From IMG/VR virus record IMGVR_UViG_3300038701_000531, positions 1 through 64,000 of that record: a stretch of 64,000 nt of DNA. One strand, written 5' to 3'. This document shows, piece by piece, positions 25,743 through 35,190 of the stretch (its first letter is position 1; each line of letters opens with the position of its first letter). The translations under genes and the position numbers were made by a program. The stretch is from a virus. Below the pieces are notes generated by a model. The model ran no database searches. It was given only the letters and a program-made list of their open reading frames with translations, and had not been told where the DNA came from.

Positions 25743-25805
25743 CTACTTACTTTTACGTCCAGTTCCAGTAGGTTTCTTACCGTTCTTACCTTTTGAAGCT
25801 CCCAT
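25743..25805 (-). CDS. Tiny basic protein, 20 aa
   Basis: ATG 25805 to TAG 25743-25745, preceded by AGGAGA seven bases upstream. The product is made almost only of Gly, Lys, Ser and Thr. The good ribosome site and the position just after the DUF2612 fibre gene make it plausible; short Gly/Lys-rich peptides of this kind occur in other phage tail regions. Function unknown. Confidence 0.4.
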   Translation of the reverse strand: MGASKGKNGKKPTGTGRKSK

Positions 25806-25822
25806 TTAAATCTCCTGTTGTT

Positions 25823-28360
25823 TTATTGTGTTGGGTTTGCTATGTTAAACCAATAATGAGTTACCCCTGTATCATTGGTAAATGAGTTGTGACTTGGTAT
25901 TCTGATTTTAGTTCCGTCAATATCTATACCAGATATATAGGCTGAAGTAGGGGAAACAACCTGAAAAGTCTTAGAGCTAGTACCAGTTTTATAGGTGTTC
26001 ACTACTCCTAGACCATTATTGAAATTTCTACACATAAAAAGGCCAAGTCTATTTTCTATATCTACTAATTGACCATCCAATCCAGAAGCTGTGTAACTAC
26101 CAGCAGTTATACCTACAGCAGGGTCGTCAGCAAAAACATAACCTACATACTCTGTGCCATCCTTATTCATATCAAAGTTACCGCCTATACTACCTACACT
26201 AATTTCCGTAGAAGTTGGAGCTGTACCTGCAAAAATAGATCCTACTGTAACGGTAGAAGTATAAGTCATTACTGAGTCTGCTGGCATACCCTTAAACCAC
26301 ATTTGAGCATTATTAGGGGCACCTACATCAACACCTTGTACTATAAGTAAAGCTACTTCTTTTCCTAAACTATGGGGGATTTCCTGTCTTGCTGTACCAT
26401 CCCCTGTCCAAGTGATAACATCCATAAAACCTAGAGATTCTTTTATACAAGTGGCTAGGTATTTACCACCGCTACCATTCCAAGATGTAGAGCTAGCTGC
26501 CGTCATAGAAAAGCTATTATTAGTAAGAGTAAAGTCACCTAAGGCTGCAAAACCACTACTACCAGAAAGCCAAGTTTTAAAACCTTTTACTCCTAACTGT
26601 GATATAGCTGCTGCATCATGTACTTTACTATAATAGTTCATATGAAGAGAATTAACTAAATCCCAGTGTAGTATAAGACCTTCATTATTTAATAGATCAA
26701 CTCCTGTAAGTACATCGTTATTACTTAAGTTGCCTGTATAATTAGTCACAGAGAACTTAGTGTCTAAATCGGGTATAACACCTTGTTTCTTAGTTAAACC
26801 TTTAGTAGATTTAACAGTAAGACAAAAGTACCTGCCAGTGCCTCCTGAGGAGTTAGTGGATGTTGAATTTCCTAAGAATATCGAGTTTTTATTTACATTA
26901 TAATATAGGTCTGGGTCAGTTCCTGATACTGAGGAAGCCCATCTTCTACTTCTACTAGCCCCTGCCTTCTCATCGAAGATAGCTGTAGTTGCCTGTGAAG
27001 CCCCTCTAATTAAAGAAAAACCTACGTTATAAGGTAACACTAATTCATCTGCTAAGGTATCAGTAGATTGGTATTCTATAACTGACACACCATTTTCAGG
27101 AGCGTCTGCAAAGATGATACCCATGTATTCAATACCATCTTCATTTAAGTTATTTGCTCCAGCATCAAAACCTACTGTTACCTCAACATTATTGGGGAGA
27201 GTACTAGCCCAGATAGAAACATTCTCCGTAAGAACGCTATTAGATATGTACTCAGTCCCTGACATACCTTTAAACCAGTAAACCTCTCTCTGAGCTGCTC
27301 CAGTGTTAACTTTAGGAAAGAATAACATTGCTGCTACATTCTTTTTGCAATTATGAGGTAGTTGTCTCTGTAGTGTACCATCTCCTGTCCACTCTATAAC
27401 ATCACAGAAACCTTCTTTAGATCTAAAAGTATTAACTGTCATAGCTTCTAATGAGTGGTTAAATCTGTCTTGAGCAGGTAAGAGTACATCCTGTTCTAAA
27501 GTGAAGCCTGTAGCCCCAAAAGCAGTTACTCCTAAACTACGTATAGACCCTGTATTAACACCCATACGTCTAAACTTGTTGATACCCATGAAAGGACTGA
27601 TAGCCTCTTCCCAAGCATTAATACCTGTTATACACTTTATAAAAGATATAGATTTATTATCTGAGATATCAAAACCTACATCAATATCTATTTCTGTACC
27701 ATTACCTGAGAACACTTGAGAATTATAACAAGTAGTTATATCAAAATCTTGTGCTATACCTGTCCCACCTAAACCATCATTATAAAGGTCTACAAGGAAT
27801 AAAGCAGACGAATCACCAACATCACCAAAGATAGCTTTGGCTTCTTGAGATGTGTCACCTAAATCCTGACCTATCCAACCTCCACCTTCTTTATCATGAA
27901 GTAACCCAATATTACAAGTTGCTATAGAGGATGCTTGAAAATAATCAACAAAGTTATCTGGTATATTCAACCCATCAAAAGACATCATATAACTAACAGG
28001 ATAGTGCTCAAAGATATTTACATCAGTAGATAAAGTAACTTCTTTTAAAGACGCCATTAATTCCTCTGGAGTTCCGTGGGAATTATTAACATTTATCTTA
28101 AATTGAATAGCAATTCTGAAATCATCATCAGACTTACCTTTCCTTGCTTCACCTACTATAGCCCCTATCACATCTAATTGGTAGCCTATAGCGGTATCTA
28201 AGCTCCTATCACCTATTAAGTCGAAGAAAGTGTTCTCTAAGTCATTAGTTTGTTTAGTGTAGGCTGCTAGAGTACCTTCTATATTAGGTTTACCCTTAAA
28301 TTGGTCTAAGAGTCTTTCCTGACCTTGTTCTATTTGGTCTATCTTTATTGGCTTTGCCAT
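25823..28360 (-). CDS. Baseplate-attached fibre: DUF2612-like N-terminus, two DUF7483-like domains, 845 aa
   Basis: Residues ~1-120 (DQIEQGQERLLDQFKGKPNIEG..QLDVIGAIVGEAR..DDFRIAI) match the DUF2612 pattern of baseplate-proximal adaptors. Two repeats of ~170 residues follow, each beginning GF.DVI.WTGDGT..R..PH and continuing with WFKGM and DG.EY.G..FAD.P..G; they resemble the DUF7483 tail-fibre domain. The repeats lie around residues 310-450 and 640-780. Confidence 0.55.
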   Translation of the reverse strand: MAKPIKIDQIEQGQERLLDQFKGKPNIEGTLAAYTKQTNDLENTFFDLIGDRSLDTAIGYQLDVIGAIVGEARKGKSDDDFRIAIQFKINVNNSHGTPEELMASLKEVTLSTDVNIFEHYPVSYMMSFDGLNIPDNFVDYFQASSIATCNIGLLHDKEGGGWIGQDLGDTSQEAKAIFGDVGDSSALFLVDLYNDGLGGTGIAQDFDITTCYNSQVFSGNGTEIDIDVGFDISDNKSISFIKCITGINAWEEAISPFMGINKFRRMGVNTGSIRSLGVTAFGATGFTLEQDVLLPAQDRFNHSLEAMTVNTFRSKEGFCDVIEWTGDGTLQRQLPHNCKKNVAAMLFFPKVNTGAAQREVYWFKGMSGTEYISNSVLTENVSIWASTLPNNVEVTVGFDAGANNLNEDGIEYMGIIFADAPENGVSVIEYQSTDTLADELVLPYNVGFSLIRGASQATTAIFDEKAGASRSRRWASSVSGTDPDLYYNVNKNSIFLGNSTSTNSSGGTGRYFCLTVKSTKGLTKKQGVIPDLDTKFSVTNYTGNLSNNDVLTGVDLLNNEGLILHWDLVNSLHMNYYSKVHDAAAISQLGVKGFKTWLSGSSGFAALGDFTLTNNSFSMTAASSTSWNGSGGKYLATCIKESLGFMDVITWTGDGTARQEIPHSLGKEVALLIVQGVDVGAPNNAQMWFKGMPADSVMTYTSTVTVGSIFAGTAPTSTEISVGSIGGNFDMNKDGTEYVGYVFADDPAVGITAGSYTASGLDGQLVDIENRLGLFMCRNFNNGLGVVNTYKTGTSSKTFQVVSPTSAYISGIDIDGTKIRIPSHNSFTNDTGVTHYWFNIANPTQ

Positions 28361-28371
28361 TTAGCCTCCTA

Positions 28372-28884
28372 TCACTCTTGGAACCAAATAGCTTCCATTG
28401 CCTGACCAGCCAACCTAAGAGCTTGTTTCAATTGTGGTCTAGTGACATTAGCCACTGTATTATCAGCTAAAGCCCATTTAACAGTTTCAATATCATCTAT
28501 TGCAGCATTAATTGCTGTATTCATTCTTTGTTGTGATTTCTCATCACCATCAAATTCCATAGAGTCTACAGTAACTTTAATATTATCCACTTGAGCTGAC
28601 CTACTAGCTTTGAAAGATTCTCTAAAATAAGTAGTAAGTTCCTCAGCTATATTACCCTCTATAGGCTGATCAAACATTGGAATACTTTGGTCTGTTCTTA
28701 ACCAAACTCTATAAGCATCAAACCATTGCCACATTTTAGTTATGTAATGTTGATTTACTGCTGTTAGAAAATTATTACTATCTAAGGTAATATCTGCTAC
28801 AGCATTATGAAACTTATAGTCATTAGGTCTATCAGTTATTGTAGTATGAGTTTCATCTGTATAAAACATGTCTAGTTCAAACAT
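28372..28884 (-). CDS. DUF4376-like tail protein, 170 aa
   Basis: The C-terminal ~65 residues (FDGDEKSQQRMNTAINAAI..VKWALADNTVANVTRPQLKQAL) match DUF4376, a domain of tail fibre and fibre-assembly proteins. It lies between two tail-fibre genes. Confidence 0.6.
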   Translation of the reverse strand: MFELDMFYTDETHTTITDRPNDYKFHNAVADITLDSNNFLTAVNQHYITKMWQWFDAYRVWLRTDQSIPMFDQPIEGNIAEELTTYFRESFKASRSAQVDNIKVTVDSMEFDGDEKSQQRMNTAINAAIDDIETVKWALADNTVANVTRPQLKQALRLAGQAMEAIWFQE

Positions 28885-28886
28885 AA

Positions 28887-29423
28887 TTAAACTCCTGCAC
28901 TTATTTCACAAGACCACTCAGTACCCGTACCAGATGGTAAACTCTCTATCATAAAAGTAGCTATTCTTCCAGCAGGTATTGTACCAGTAAAGCCTACTCT
29001 AGTTGCTCCAGAGTTTAAAGTGACTGATGTTGAGTTAGTTGTTCTTACTTTGATAGTAGACCCTATCTGTTCATTACCACCCCCAACACTAATAACATTT
29101 TCCAGTGTTATTGTACTGCCTGTCATAATAACATAAGTATTAGATTGGTCTCTGGTTAAGGTTGGATCAGTAGAGGTTACTACTGTCTTTTTACCTACAT
29201 CGTCTTTGAAAGTATTTAATGTATCTACTTCAACATCAAAATACTCTACCCACTGGTTATTTAACCAGAGGGCATCATTGATATATTGTCTTGGTGTAGG
29301 TTCCTCACCTAACTGCCCATCATCTTTCCATTGTGCTGTAGGCTCTACCCTGTTATCTAGACCTGTAACACCATCTGTAACAATGTTATTAGCCCATTCA
29401 GGATACCTAGTTGGTTTTGCCAT
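28887..29423 (-). CDS. Tail-associated protein, 178 aa
   Basis: N-terminus RYPEWANNIV and EPT.QWKDDGQLGEEPTPRQYIN is typical of phage tail-fibre connector proteins that follow gpJ-like genes; the C-terminal half is a beta-rich Thr/Gly/Ser domain. Probably a baseplate-fibre adaptor. Confidence 0.5.
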   Translation of the reverse strand: MAKPTRYPEWANNIVTDGVTGLDNRVEPTAQWKDDGQLGEEPTPRQYINDALWLNNQWVEYFDVEVDTLNTFKDDVGKKTVVTSTDPTLTRDQSNTYVIMTGSTITLENVISVGGGNEQIGSTIKVRTTNSTSVTLNSGATRVGFTGTIPAGRIATFMIESLPSGTGTEWSCEISAGV

Positions 29424-29425
29424 TA

Positions 29426-31012
29426 TTATTCCTCAATAATCTCTGTTCTATCTTCTGTAAATGTAGCTATCTCATTATCAGAAATAGTAATAACTTGTTC
29501 TTTAAAATTAGCTATGTTAGGTTCTATTAATGGGTCTACTGAAGTAGCCACTAAAACTCTTAAATCCTGTATACCAGATACAGAGGAATAAATACCTCCA
29601 TAGAATCTTTTAGGTATAACATCCTCACCTAGGTCTAGAGTACTTCCATAACTAACTATAGAATCCTCCATTAAGTCCTCACCATTGGTAGGGAAAGCCT
29701 CTTCTGAGTATTTAGTGTAATAAGCTTTAACCCAAACATATATTGAGGTAGGTCTAGAGAACTTAACGCTCCTAAATTTACCTTGATCGTCAGTTATGGT
29801 GACTGATTCAGTACCTACTAATTCTACACCCGCAGGTTTAGATTCCCATATGACTTGAGCTATAGCTTCGTCTGTACCCCCTACTACAAGACATTCATAA
29901 GACTTACCCTCTCTCCCTTGAGCGTCCACATTAATACTTCGATTTTCTATAACAAAAGCTTGTGATACCCCCTCTACTTGATTGAGTTTGGCTTCTATAG
30001 ATGGGACTGTAGCATTACCATTGATAGATGATGACGTTTTAAATCTAGCTCTTAATTCTTCATCAGATTCTAAGTCTCTACCTGATATAATATCCGCAGG
30101 ATTGTTCACTGTATCCAACCCTGTTACAGGTGTATCTATAGTTGTTAATGAATTGCTAGAAGTAAATCTTTCCCCTGTAGTTGTAGCTTCCACTTTAACA
30201 GTGTCTGTAAATGTAGCTACTTTAGTTGCCACACCCATGAATGGTGTGTTATTAGCTTCATGAGACGCTGTAGGAGAGTTAGTAATCTGTACAGTAACTG
30301 TTATAGGGTTAATTTCATCTTTATTTATAACATTTAATGTAGATGCAGCATTAAGATTAAAACCTAATAAAGGTTCAAAATAAGATATAGGGTCATTAAT
30401 AAATTCAGGATTACCATCGTAAATAGTCTCTATATAGTAATCCTTATCAGAGGGTACTAAACCCTGTAGGGTCTCTGCTATATTTTGTAGTGAAGGAGGC
30501 CAAACAGTCTGGTAAGAGTATAAGTCCCCATTAATAGTTATAGCGAAAGTAGTACTAGGATCATCTGGAACACCTACACCTCCTTGAGGTCTAATACTCA
30601 CAGGAGTTCTTGAAGTACCAGTAGAGAGTGTACCTTGCTCTGTACTAAGATATTCATTACCATTTAAATCACTAAACTGTGTCCCAATAGGTACTACTGT
30701 ACCACTTGTACCAAATAAGTCTAAATCTCCAAAACTCTTAGTAGGGGCTAATCTAGTAATCTTAAGTATTGCTGCTAAATCATCTAATGACTTACCCTCA
30801 GCTACATCTATAATAAATGCATCATATAGTGATTGTGCTAATTCCCATTGTTCAGCTATAGCAGCAGCTATAATAGTATTCAGAATACCAAATAAACTAT
30901 TCTCTGATACATCTAGGCCATTACCATACTGTAGCTTTAAAGCAGCTTCTAATTCTTCTATAATATCGGGTAATCTTTTTATAACCAACCCGTTCACGGT
31001 TAAACCTGCCAT
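29426..31012 (-). CDS. Baseplate J-like protein, 528 aa
   Basis: The start (GLTVNGLVIKRLPDIIEELEAALKLQYG) and LFGILNTIIAAAIAEQWELAQSLYDA followed by GT.F....GNEYLSTE are characteristic of the baseplate_J family (P2 gpJ / T4 gp6 fold), which forms the wedge ring of the contractile baseplate. Directly downstream of the gp25-like gene, as in P2-type clusters. Confidence 0.85.
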   Translation of the reverse strand: MAGLTVNGLVIKRLPDIIEELEAALKLQYGNGLDVSENSLFGILNTIIAAAIAEQWELAQSLYDAFIIDVAEGKSLDDLAAILKITRLAPTKSFGDLDLFGTSGTVVPIGTQFSDLNGNEYLSTEQGTLSTGTSRTPVSIRPQGGVGVPDDPSTTFAITINGDLYSYQTVWPPSLQNIAETLQGLVPSDKDYYIETIYDGNPEFINDPISYFEPLLGFNLNAASTLNVINKDEINPITVTVQITNSPTASHEANNTPFMGVATKVATFTDTVKVEATTTGERFTSSNSLTTIDTPVTGLDTVNNPADIISGRDLESDEELRARFKTSSSINGNATVPSIEAKLNQVEGVSQAFVIENRSINVDAQGREGKSYECLVVGGTDEAIAQVIWESKPAGVELVGTESVTITDDQGKFRSVKFSRPTSIYVWVKAYYTKYSEEAFPTNGEDLMEDSIVSYGSTLDLGEDVIPKRFYGGIYSSVSGIQDLRVLVATSVDPLIEPNIANFKEQVITISDNEIATFTEDRTEIIEE

Positions 31013-31020
31013 AGTAATTC

Positions 31021-31377
31021 CTATATTGTGACAGTCACTACATTTTGATTTAAAGTAGTTACTGTGAAAGTTGCATTATAAACCCTTTCTCTAGGATTAA
31101 ATGTACCCTCGAAATTTGTTATCCTCACTACTCCCTCAGTTTTCAATATTACGTCCCTCAGGATATTCTCTACTAAGAATCGTTGATATTGTTGTGTGAG
31201 TATTTGTTCAAAGTAAGGCACCCCTACTTCTAAGTTATAAAACCACTCACCTAGAAAAGTATTAAGTCTAATAGTTAGCCTTTGTCTCACTAGAGTGGCT
31301 TCATCTGTTTCTAAGATAGGAGCATTATTAACTATTTTTATATCCCCTGTAGCAGGGTCTATTAATAAATCTGACAT
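31021..31377 (-). CDS. gpW/gp25-like baseplate wedge protein, 118 aa
   Basis: ILETDEATLVRQRLTIRLNTFLGEWFYNLEVGVPYFEQIL is the conserved gp25/gpW core (R..L......GE...n...G). Initiates sheath polymerisation at the wedge. Order gpV-like, gp25-like, gpJ-like is conserved among contractile tails. Confidence 0.85.
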   Translation of the reverse strand: MSDLLIDPATGDIKIVNNAPILETDEATLVRQRLTIRLNTFLGEWFYNLEVGVPYFEQILTQQYQRFLVENILRDVILKTEGVVRITNFEGTFNPRERVYNATFTVTTLNQNVVTVTI

Positions 31378-31385
31378 ATGTTACC

Positions 31386-32027
31386 CTATACTGGAGGTGT
31401 GGTTTGTGAACCACCTGATTGTACACCACCATGTTTATGATTCTTAAGACTCTTACCACCGCCAATACAATCAGTACTAGCTGTTACTGTCTTAGAACAA
31501 TTAATATCTCCATTAACGTCTAAATCACTATTAATTGTGGTTTTACCTGCTGGGGTGATCTCTACATCTCCTGATGATTTTAGAGATACTGTTGTACCAG
31601 CAAACTTTAGTTCTACATCACTATCGCTAGGACTTAAATTAGAAGTCTGTGTGAATAACCCACAAATAGCTATAGCGTCTGATATGCTATGTTGTCTATT
31701 CTCTCCTGCAACTCCAGCTCCTTTATTCTTCCATTTATCTATAGAATACTTAGAAAAGCATATGAGTACTTTATCCCCTGCTTTAATAGGAAAAGATAGT
31801 ATACCACCTCCACCAGCAGGAAAGACTACAGGGACTCCTCTAAGAGCCGTGGTAGGACTTTCTTCTTTAGTTAAGGCATTGACTAGCCTAACGTCTAAAG
31901 TCACGTCTACGGACTGCTCAGAGGCCTTGTAGGAGGTTACAGTAGCAGGTAATGAGGTGTAGATTCTATCTTGTAGTTTATCTACATGAGTTTGTATTGT
32001 ATCAAATAAGTCAAAGTTATAACTCAC
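31386..32027 (-). CDS. Baseplate spike (gpV/Gp138-like), 213 aa
   Basis: N-terminal OB-fold segment (GVPVVFPAGGGGILSFPIKAGD.VLICFS.YSID.W) matches the Gp138/gpV family; a beta-helical region (FAGTTVSLKSSGDVEITPAG) and a tip containing H-x-H (NHKHGGVQSGG) follow. The His pair is the iron-binding site of membrane-piercing spike tips. Confidence 0.8.
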   Translation of the reverse strand: MSYNFDLFDTIQTHVDKLQDRIYTSLPATVTSYKASEQSVDVTLDVRLVNALTKEESPTTALRGVPVVFPAGGGGILSFPIKAGDKVLICFSKYSIDKWKNKGAGVAGENRQHSISDAIAICGLFTQTSNLSPSDSDVELKFAGTTVSLKSSGDVEITPAGKTTINSDLDVNGDINCSKTVTASTDCIGGGKSLKNHKHGGVQSGGSQTTPPV

Positions 32028-33052
32028 TACCTAGCTCCTATGGTTAGTTTAGAAAACCAAGGCTTCCCTCTATTATCTAATTCATGACTGAGAGACCTGA
32101 CATTGTAGTCACCATCTATATCTCTACCATTTAATTGTTCAAAACCTTTTAAAGTGACTACGGTATCTATATCTACTGCACCATTAAGGAATATTGTAAT
32201 ATTAAGACCTTGCGGTGATCCAGCATTTAAGTTAGACCTTTGAACACTAGTAGGAGTACCTACTACATCATTAGGAGATAATATTACTTTCCTAACTAGT
32301 TTAGGTTCTGTTTTGTTTATAAGAAAGAAAATCTTATTCAGTATATACCAATTGAGGTTTTCATCTTTGACTAACTCATCTAAGATATTAGCTATTACTC
32401 CACTAGCAGTAAATTCTGAGGTGAAAGATGAAGATATAAACTTAGCGTTATCACTTATAGAGTTGTTAGTGAAAATAACACCATCCCAAGAATTGACTAA
32501 GCTCTTTATTATATCTTTCTTAGCAGAACCTTTAGGAAATACTTTAGATATTTTAACATTCCTTATACTAACAGCAGAATCTTTAGCTGTAATAGTTGTT
32601 ATAAGGTCAATGCCTGTATCCTCAGAAGTTATATCTACTATCTCCCCTGTGAATATCTCAGGGAGAGCATCATATTCATCTACCTGTGCATTCTCAATAA
32701 TACTCTTATACCCAGCTCTTAGTGATATTCTTCTATAACTAACAGCAGTAGTAATAAAGCCTAAATCCTCTTTAGACATATTGTAAACTTTAATGGTTAT
32801 GTTATTAGTATTACTGTTAGTATTATTCTTGTCTGTAGTTGCTTGTATTCTTAGTGGATTATCCCCTGAGTTTCCCCAGACTCTAGATTTTAACTTATCA
32901 TCGACAGGTAATGCACTAGTTTCTGTAGTAACTGCACTTGGGAATGGAGAAGAAGGAACCTCTAATTGTTGTGATACTGAAGTTCCTGTTGGAGGAGGAG
33001 AAGTCACATTAGTTATGACTAACTCATATATTCTATCTAAGACCTGCGCCAA
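32027..33052 (-). CDS. Baseplate hub protein (gpD/gp44-like), 341 aa
   Basis: Beta-rich; contains NNITIKVYNMSKEDLGFI, ISLRAGYKSI and EIFTGEIVDITSEDTGIDLITTITAKDSA, the pattern of the gp27/gpD-like hub. Overlaps both neighbours by one or more bases. Located between the plug-like protein and the spike. Confidence 0.65.
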   Translation of the reverse strand: MAQVLDRIYELVITNVTSPPPTGTSVSQQLEVPSSPFPSAVTTETSALPVDDKLKSRVWGNSGDNPLRIQATTDKNNTNSNTNNITIKVYNMSKEDLGFITTAVSYRRISLRAGYKSIIENAQVDEYDALPEIFTGEIVDITSEDTGIDLITTITAKDSAVSIRNVKISKVFPKGSAKKDIIKSLVNSWDGVIFTNNSISDNAKFISSSFTSEFTASGVIANILDELVKDENLNWYILNKIFFLINKTEPKLVRKVILSPNDVVGTPTSVQRSNLNAGSPQGLNITIFLNGAVDIDTVVTLKGFEQLNGRDIDGDYNVRSLSHELDNRGKPWFSKLTIGAR

Positions 33053-33371
33053 TTTCTTCTTCCTCTGTTAAGTATACTAACTGGAAAGCTGTTCCTAGAT
33101 TGTCTCTAGTAATCTTATCAGCAGAGGATTCAAATCTAAGAACCCACAAGTGTCCCTCTGGTAACTCAGGCTTGTAGTAGCCCAAGTCAACAGAAGTATT
33201 CTCAGTTAGTTTGACACCAGTTAAGATTGTATCTCCATTAGCATCATATATATCAATACACCAAACTGCCTCTCTAGTCTGCCACCTTAATTCTAAGTTT
33301 AAGACTACACCTCCTAGAATTACTTGCTGAGAAGACCAAGCATTTTTTGGTGTTCTTATTTGTAATGCCAT
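33033..33371 (-). CDS. Baseplate plug-like protein (DUF6983-like), 112 aa
   Basis: Pattern QQVILGGVVLNLELRWQTREAVWCIDIYDANG resembles the small Pam3 gp18/DUF6983 family that plugs the baseplate hub. Gene order (Dit-like, plug, hub, spike) agrees. Confidence 0.55.
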   Translation of the reverse strand: MALQIRTPKNAWSSQQVILGGVVLNLELRWQTREAVWCIDIYDANGDTILTGVKLTENTSVDLGYYKPELPEGHLWVLRFESSADKITRDNLGTAFQLVYLTEEEEIGAGLR

Positions 33372-33374
33372 AAG

Positions 33375-33938
33375 TTATCCTTTGTAAGAGTAATTCTTTT
33401 TACCAAATTGAGTATCAGGGGTGAAGTCACCAAGACCCTCTAATTGAGGTATACCTTTATCTTTAGTACTACTAGCACTAACATTAGTTTTAGGGTCTGA
33501 TTGGCCTCCTAAGACGTTTACAGTAGTTTCCTCTCCCCCAGTGGCAATATTTATTTGCTTTAAGTGGAGAGATACCATCCAACCATTAACACCCTCTTTA
33601 ACTGTTTTAGATAAACTTAGGTCTTCTACAAAACAGCTTTCATAAAGTTTATCTCCTGATTGGAAACTAATTAATTTAGCTTGTAGTATTAAAGACCTTA
33701 AGTTCTCAGTTAGTTGTTCAGATGAAACTAACACGCTATCTTTTGGGTTATAGACTCCTGATATCACACCATCAATAGTGAATTGAGCATTCTTCCTAAT
33801 ATAGTGGTCAGTTACAGAGGTTCTATTAGCAGTTGGATTTTCTGTAGCTGTACCTGAGAATTTCTCCACTACTTTAGTAGTAGCATCTAAAGCAATTACA
33901 ACTCCATTATCTAAGTGTAATGTATATCTTGATGCCAT
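33375..33938 (-). CDS. Dit-like tail/baseplate protein, 187 aa
   Basis: Beta-rich N-terminus (YTLHLDNGVVIALDA) followed by VTDHYIRKNAQFTIDGVISG..; this is the small phage protein found between tape measure and hub, grouped with Dit-like tail proteins. The C-terminal ~50 residues are disordered. Confidence 0.5.
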   Translation of the reverse strand: MASRYTLHLDNGVVIALDATTKVVEKFSGTATENPTANRTSVTDHYIRKNAQFTIDGVISGVYNPKDSVLVSSEQLTENLRSLILQAKLISFQSGDKLYESCFVEDLSLSKTVKEGVNGWMVSLHLKQINIATGGEETTVNVLGGQSDPKTNVSASSTKDKGIPQLEGLGDFTPDTQFGKKNYSYKG

Positions 33939-33940
33939 AA

Positions 33941-34843
33941 CTACCTCTGTGCCTGTGCATTAATATTATTCATCTTAACTCTAGTATCTACAGAGCCATT
34001 GCCTGAATCATCTATAGTGATAGTATTAGATACACTAAAACCTATACCCTCTAGAGCCGATAAAAGGATATCTTTAGCTCCACCTACTATATTAGTTCCA
34101 ATTGCTTGGTCTATTGTAGCATAAGGACCTGACCAAAAAAATGTTTCTGCTAGGCTAGGTTCTGTTTTTTTCTGTGAGGACTTATCACTAGACCTCTTAT
34201 CAACTTCACTATCTGACCCAAAACCTAAGTCTTTACCTAGTCTTCTTTCTACTTCACCCATAATGTTCTTAGAACTTAAAGCTATAACTTCTTCTATTAG
34301 TGCTTTAAGTAACATTAATTTAAGTATTACCCTACCTAGTGGGTTTAACATTAAGAGAAAACCTGCTGATAGTTTACTTACTGTGCTTTCAGCAAATTCA
34401 CCGCCTACTTGGTTAAGGAAACCAAACATTTTAAGAAGCATACCTAGAGAACTTAAAGCTCTTAATATTGCCCCTGCTAATTCCCTAACTACACCAAAGA
34501 CAACCTCAAAGGCTTGCCCTACAGCTTCTAGTGTTGGTTCTAGTTCTTTTAATCTTAGTGATAAATCTTTTAGTAGTTTGGCAAAACCTCTACCAAAACC
34601 TTTCTTAAAGATTGTATCTTGTGCTTTTTGTACTTGTGTAAAGAATCTACCTTGTTGTACTCTAACAGTCTTAAGAGCTTCAGATAATGCACCACCTTGT
34701 CTAGCGGCTTTAGCAAACTCTTTAGCTACTTTTGGAAGCACATCTTTAGCTAAGAGTGTGCCTTTTTCCATCATTGCAAATAATTCTTGCTCTGATACAT
34801 TTAGAGCGCTGGCAAATACTTGTATACTTCCGGGAACTTGTTC
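33941..34843 (-). CDS. Tape measure protein, exon 3 (C-terminal 300 aa)
   Basis: Starts with the codon run for EQVPGSIQVFASALNVSEQELF, which continues the conserved tape-measure motif (EEL.GQLGEQ.PGA..). It includes hydrophobic helices (AILRALSSLGMLLKMFG; SAGFLLMLNPLGRVILKLMLL) typical of tape measures, which thread the tail lumen. Read alone it has only a poor TTG start inside the intron; it is joined to the 16-nt exon 2 by removal of intron 2. Exons 1+2+3 give 670 residues. Confidence 0.85.
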   Translation of the reverse strand, partial: EQVPGSIQVFASALNVSEQELFAMMEKGTLLAKDVLPKVAKEFAKAARQGGALSEALKTVRVQQGRFFTQVQKAQDTIFKKGFGRGFAKLLKDLSLRLKELEPTLEAVGQAFEVVFGVVRELAGAILRALSSLGMLLKMFGFLNQVGGEFAESTVSKLSAGFLLMLNPLGRVILKLMLLKALIEEVIALSSKNIMGEVERRLGKDLGFGSDSEVDKRSSDKSSQKKTEPSLAETFFWSGPYATIDQAIGTNIVGGAKDILLSALEGIGFSVSNTITIDDSGNGSVDTRVKMNNINAQAQR

Positions 34844-35174
34844 CAATTATATTCAATAAAAGTCGCTACACCTTTACCCGCCCATCAAGGGCTGCTATAT
34901 GTCTCCATATAGTTTAGACTATATCTTAATCTACAGCACTACCTGTTTAGATTCCTACCATTTCCCTCACCAATCGCTTGTGAAGTACGAGCTAAAGCTC
35001 TAGTCGTTGATCCTGCCTCTTATCAGAGGATTGGATGCTGATTGACCTTATCTTAATAATTTTTACAGGTCGCCAGTATATCTCTATCTGGTATTGTATA
35101 TTAAGCTTAACAGGTGTTTCCAGCAGTTAAATAGGTTTTCATAAGGAGTTTCCTACCTTAAGCGCCTAACATTA
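34844..35174 (-). ncRNA. Group I intron 2 of the tape-measure gene, 331 nt
   Basis: 5' site CGCT|TAATG with guide GGCG giving P1 C-G, G-C, C-G and U:G at the splice site. Core elements in order: P (AACTGCTGGAAAC), Q (AATCAGCATCC), R (GGATCAACGACTAGA), S (AAGATATAGTC). P9 is a stem CTATATG/CATATAG with GAGA tetraloop; the intron ends ..ATAATTG|GAACAAG. Splicing restores the frame. No ORF inside. Confidence 0.8.
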
Positions 35175-35190
35175 AGCGAGTTGTTGCTTT
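35175..35190 (-). CDS. Tape measure protein, exon 2: 16-nt micro-exon
   Basis: AAAGCAACAACTCGCT, flanked by intron 1 ending ..AACTTAATG and intron 2 starting TAATG. Joined to exon 1 (..GAAGAGCT) and exon 3 (GAACAAG..) it reads EEL-KQQLA-EQVPGSIQ, exactly the expected tape-measure motif. Without it the flanking exons are out of frame. Confidence 0.8.
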
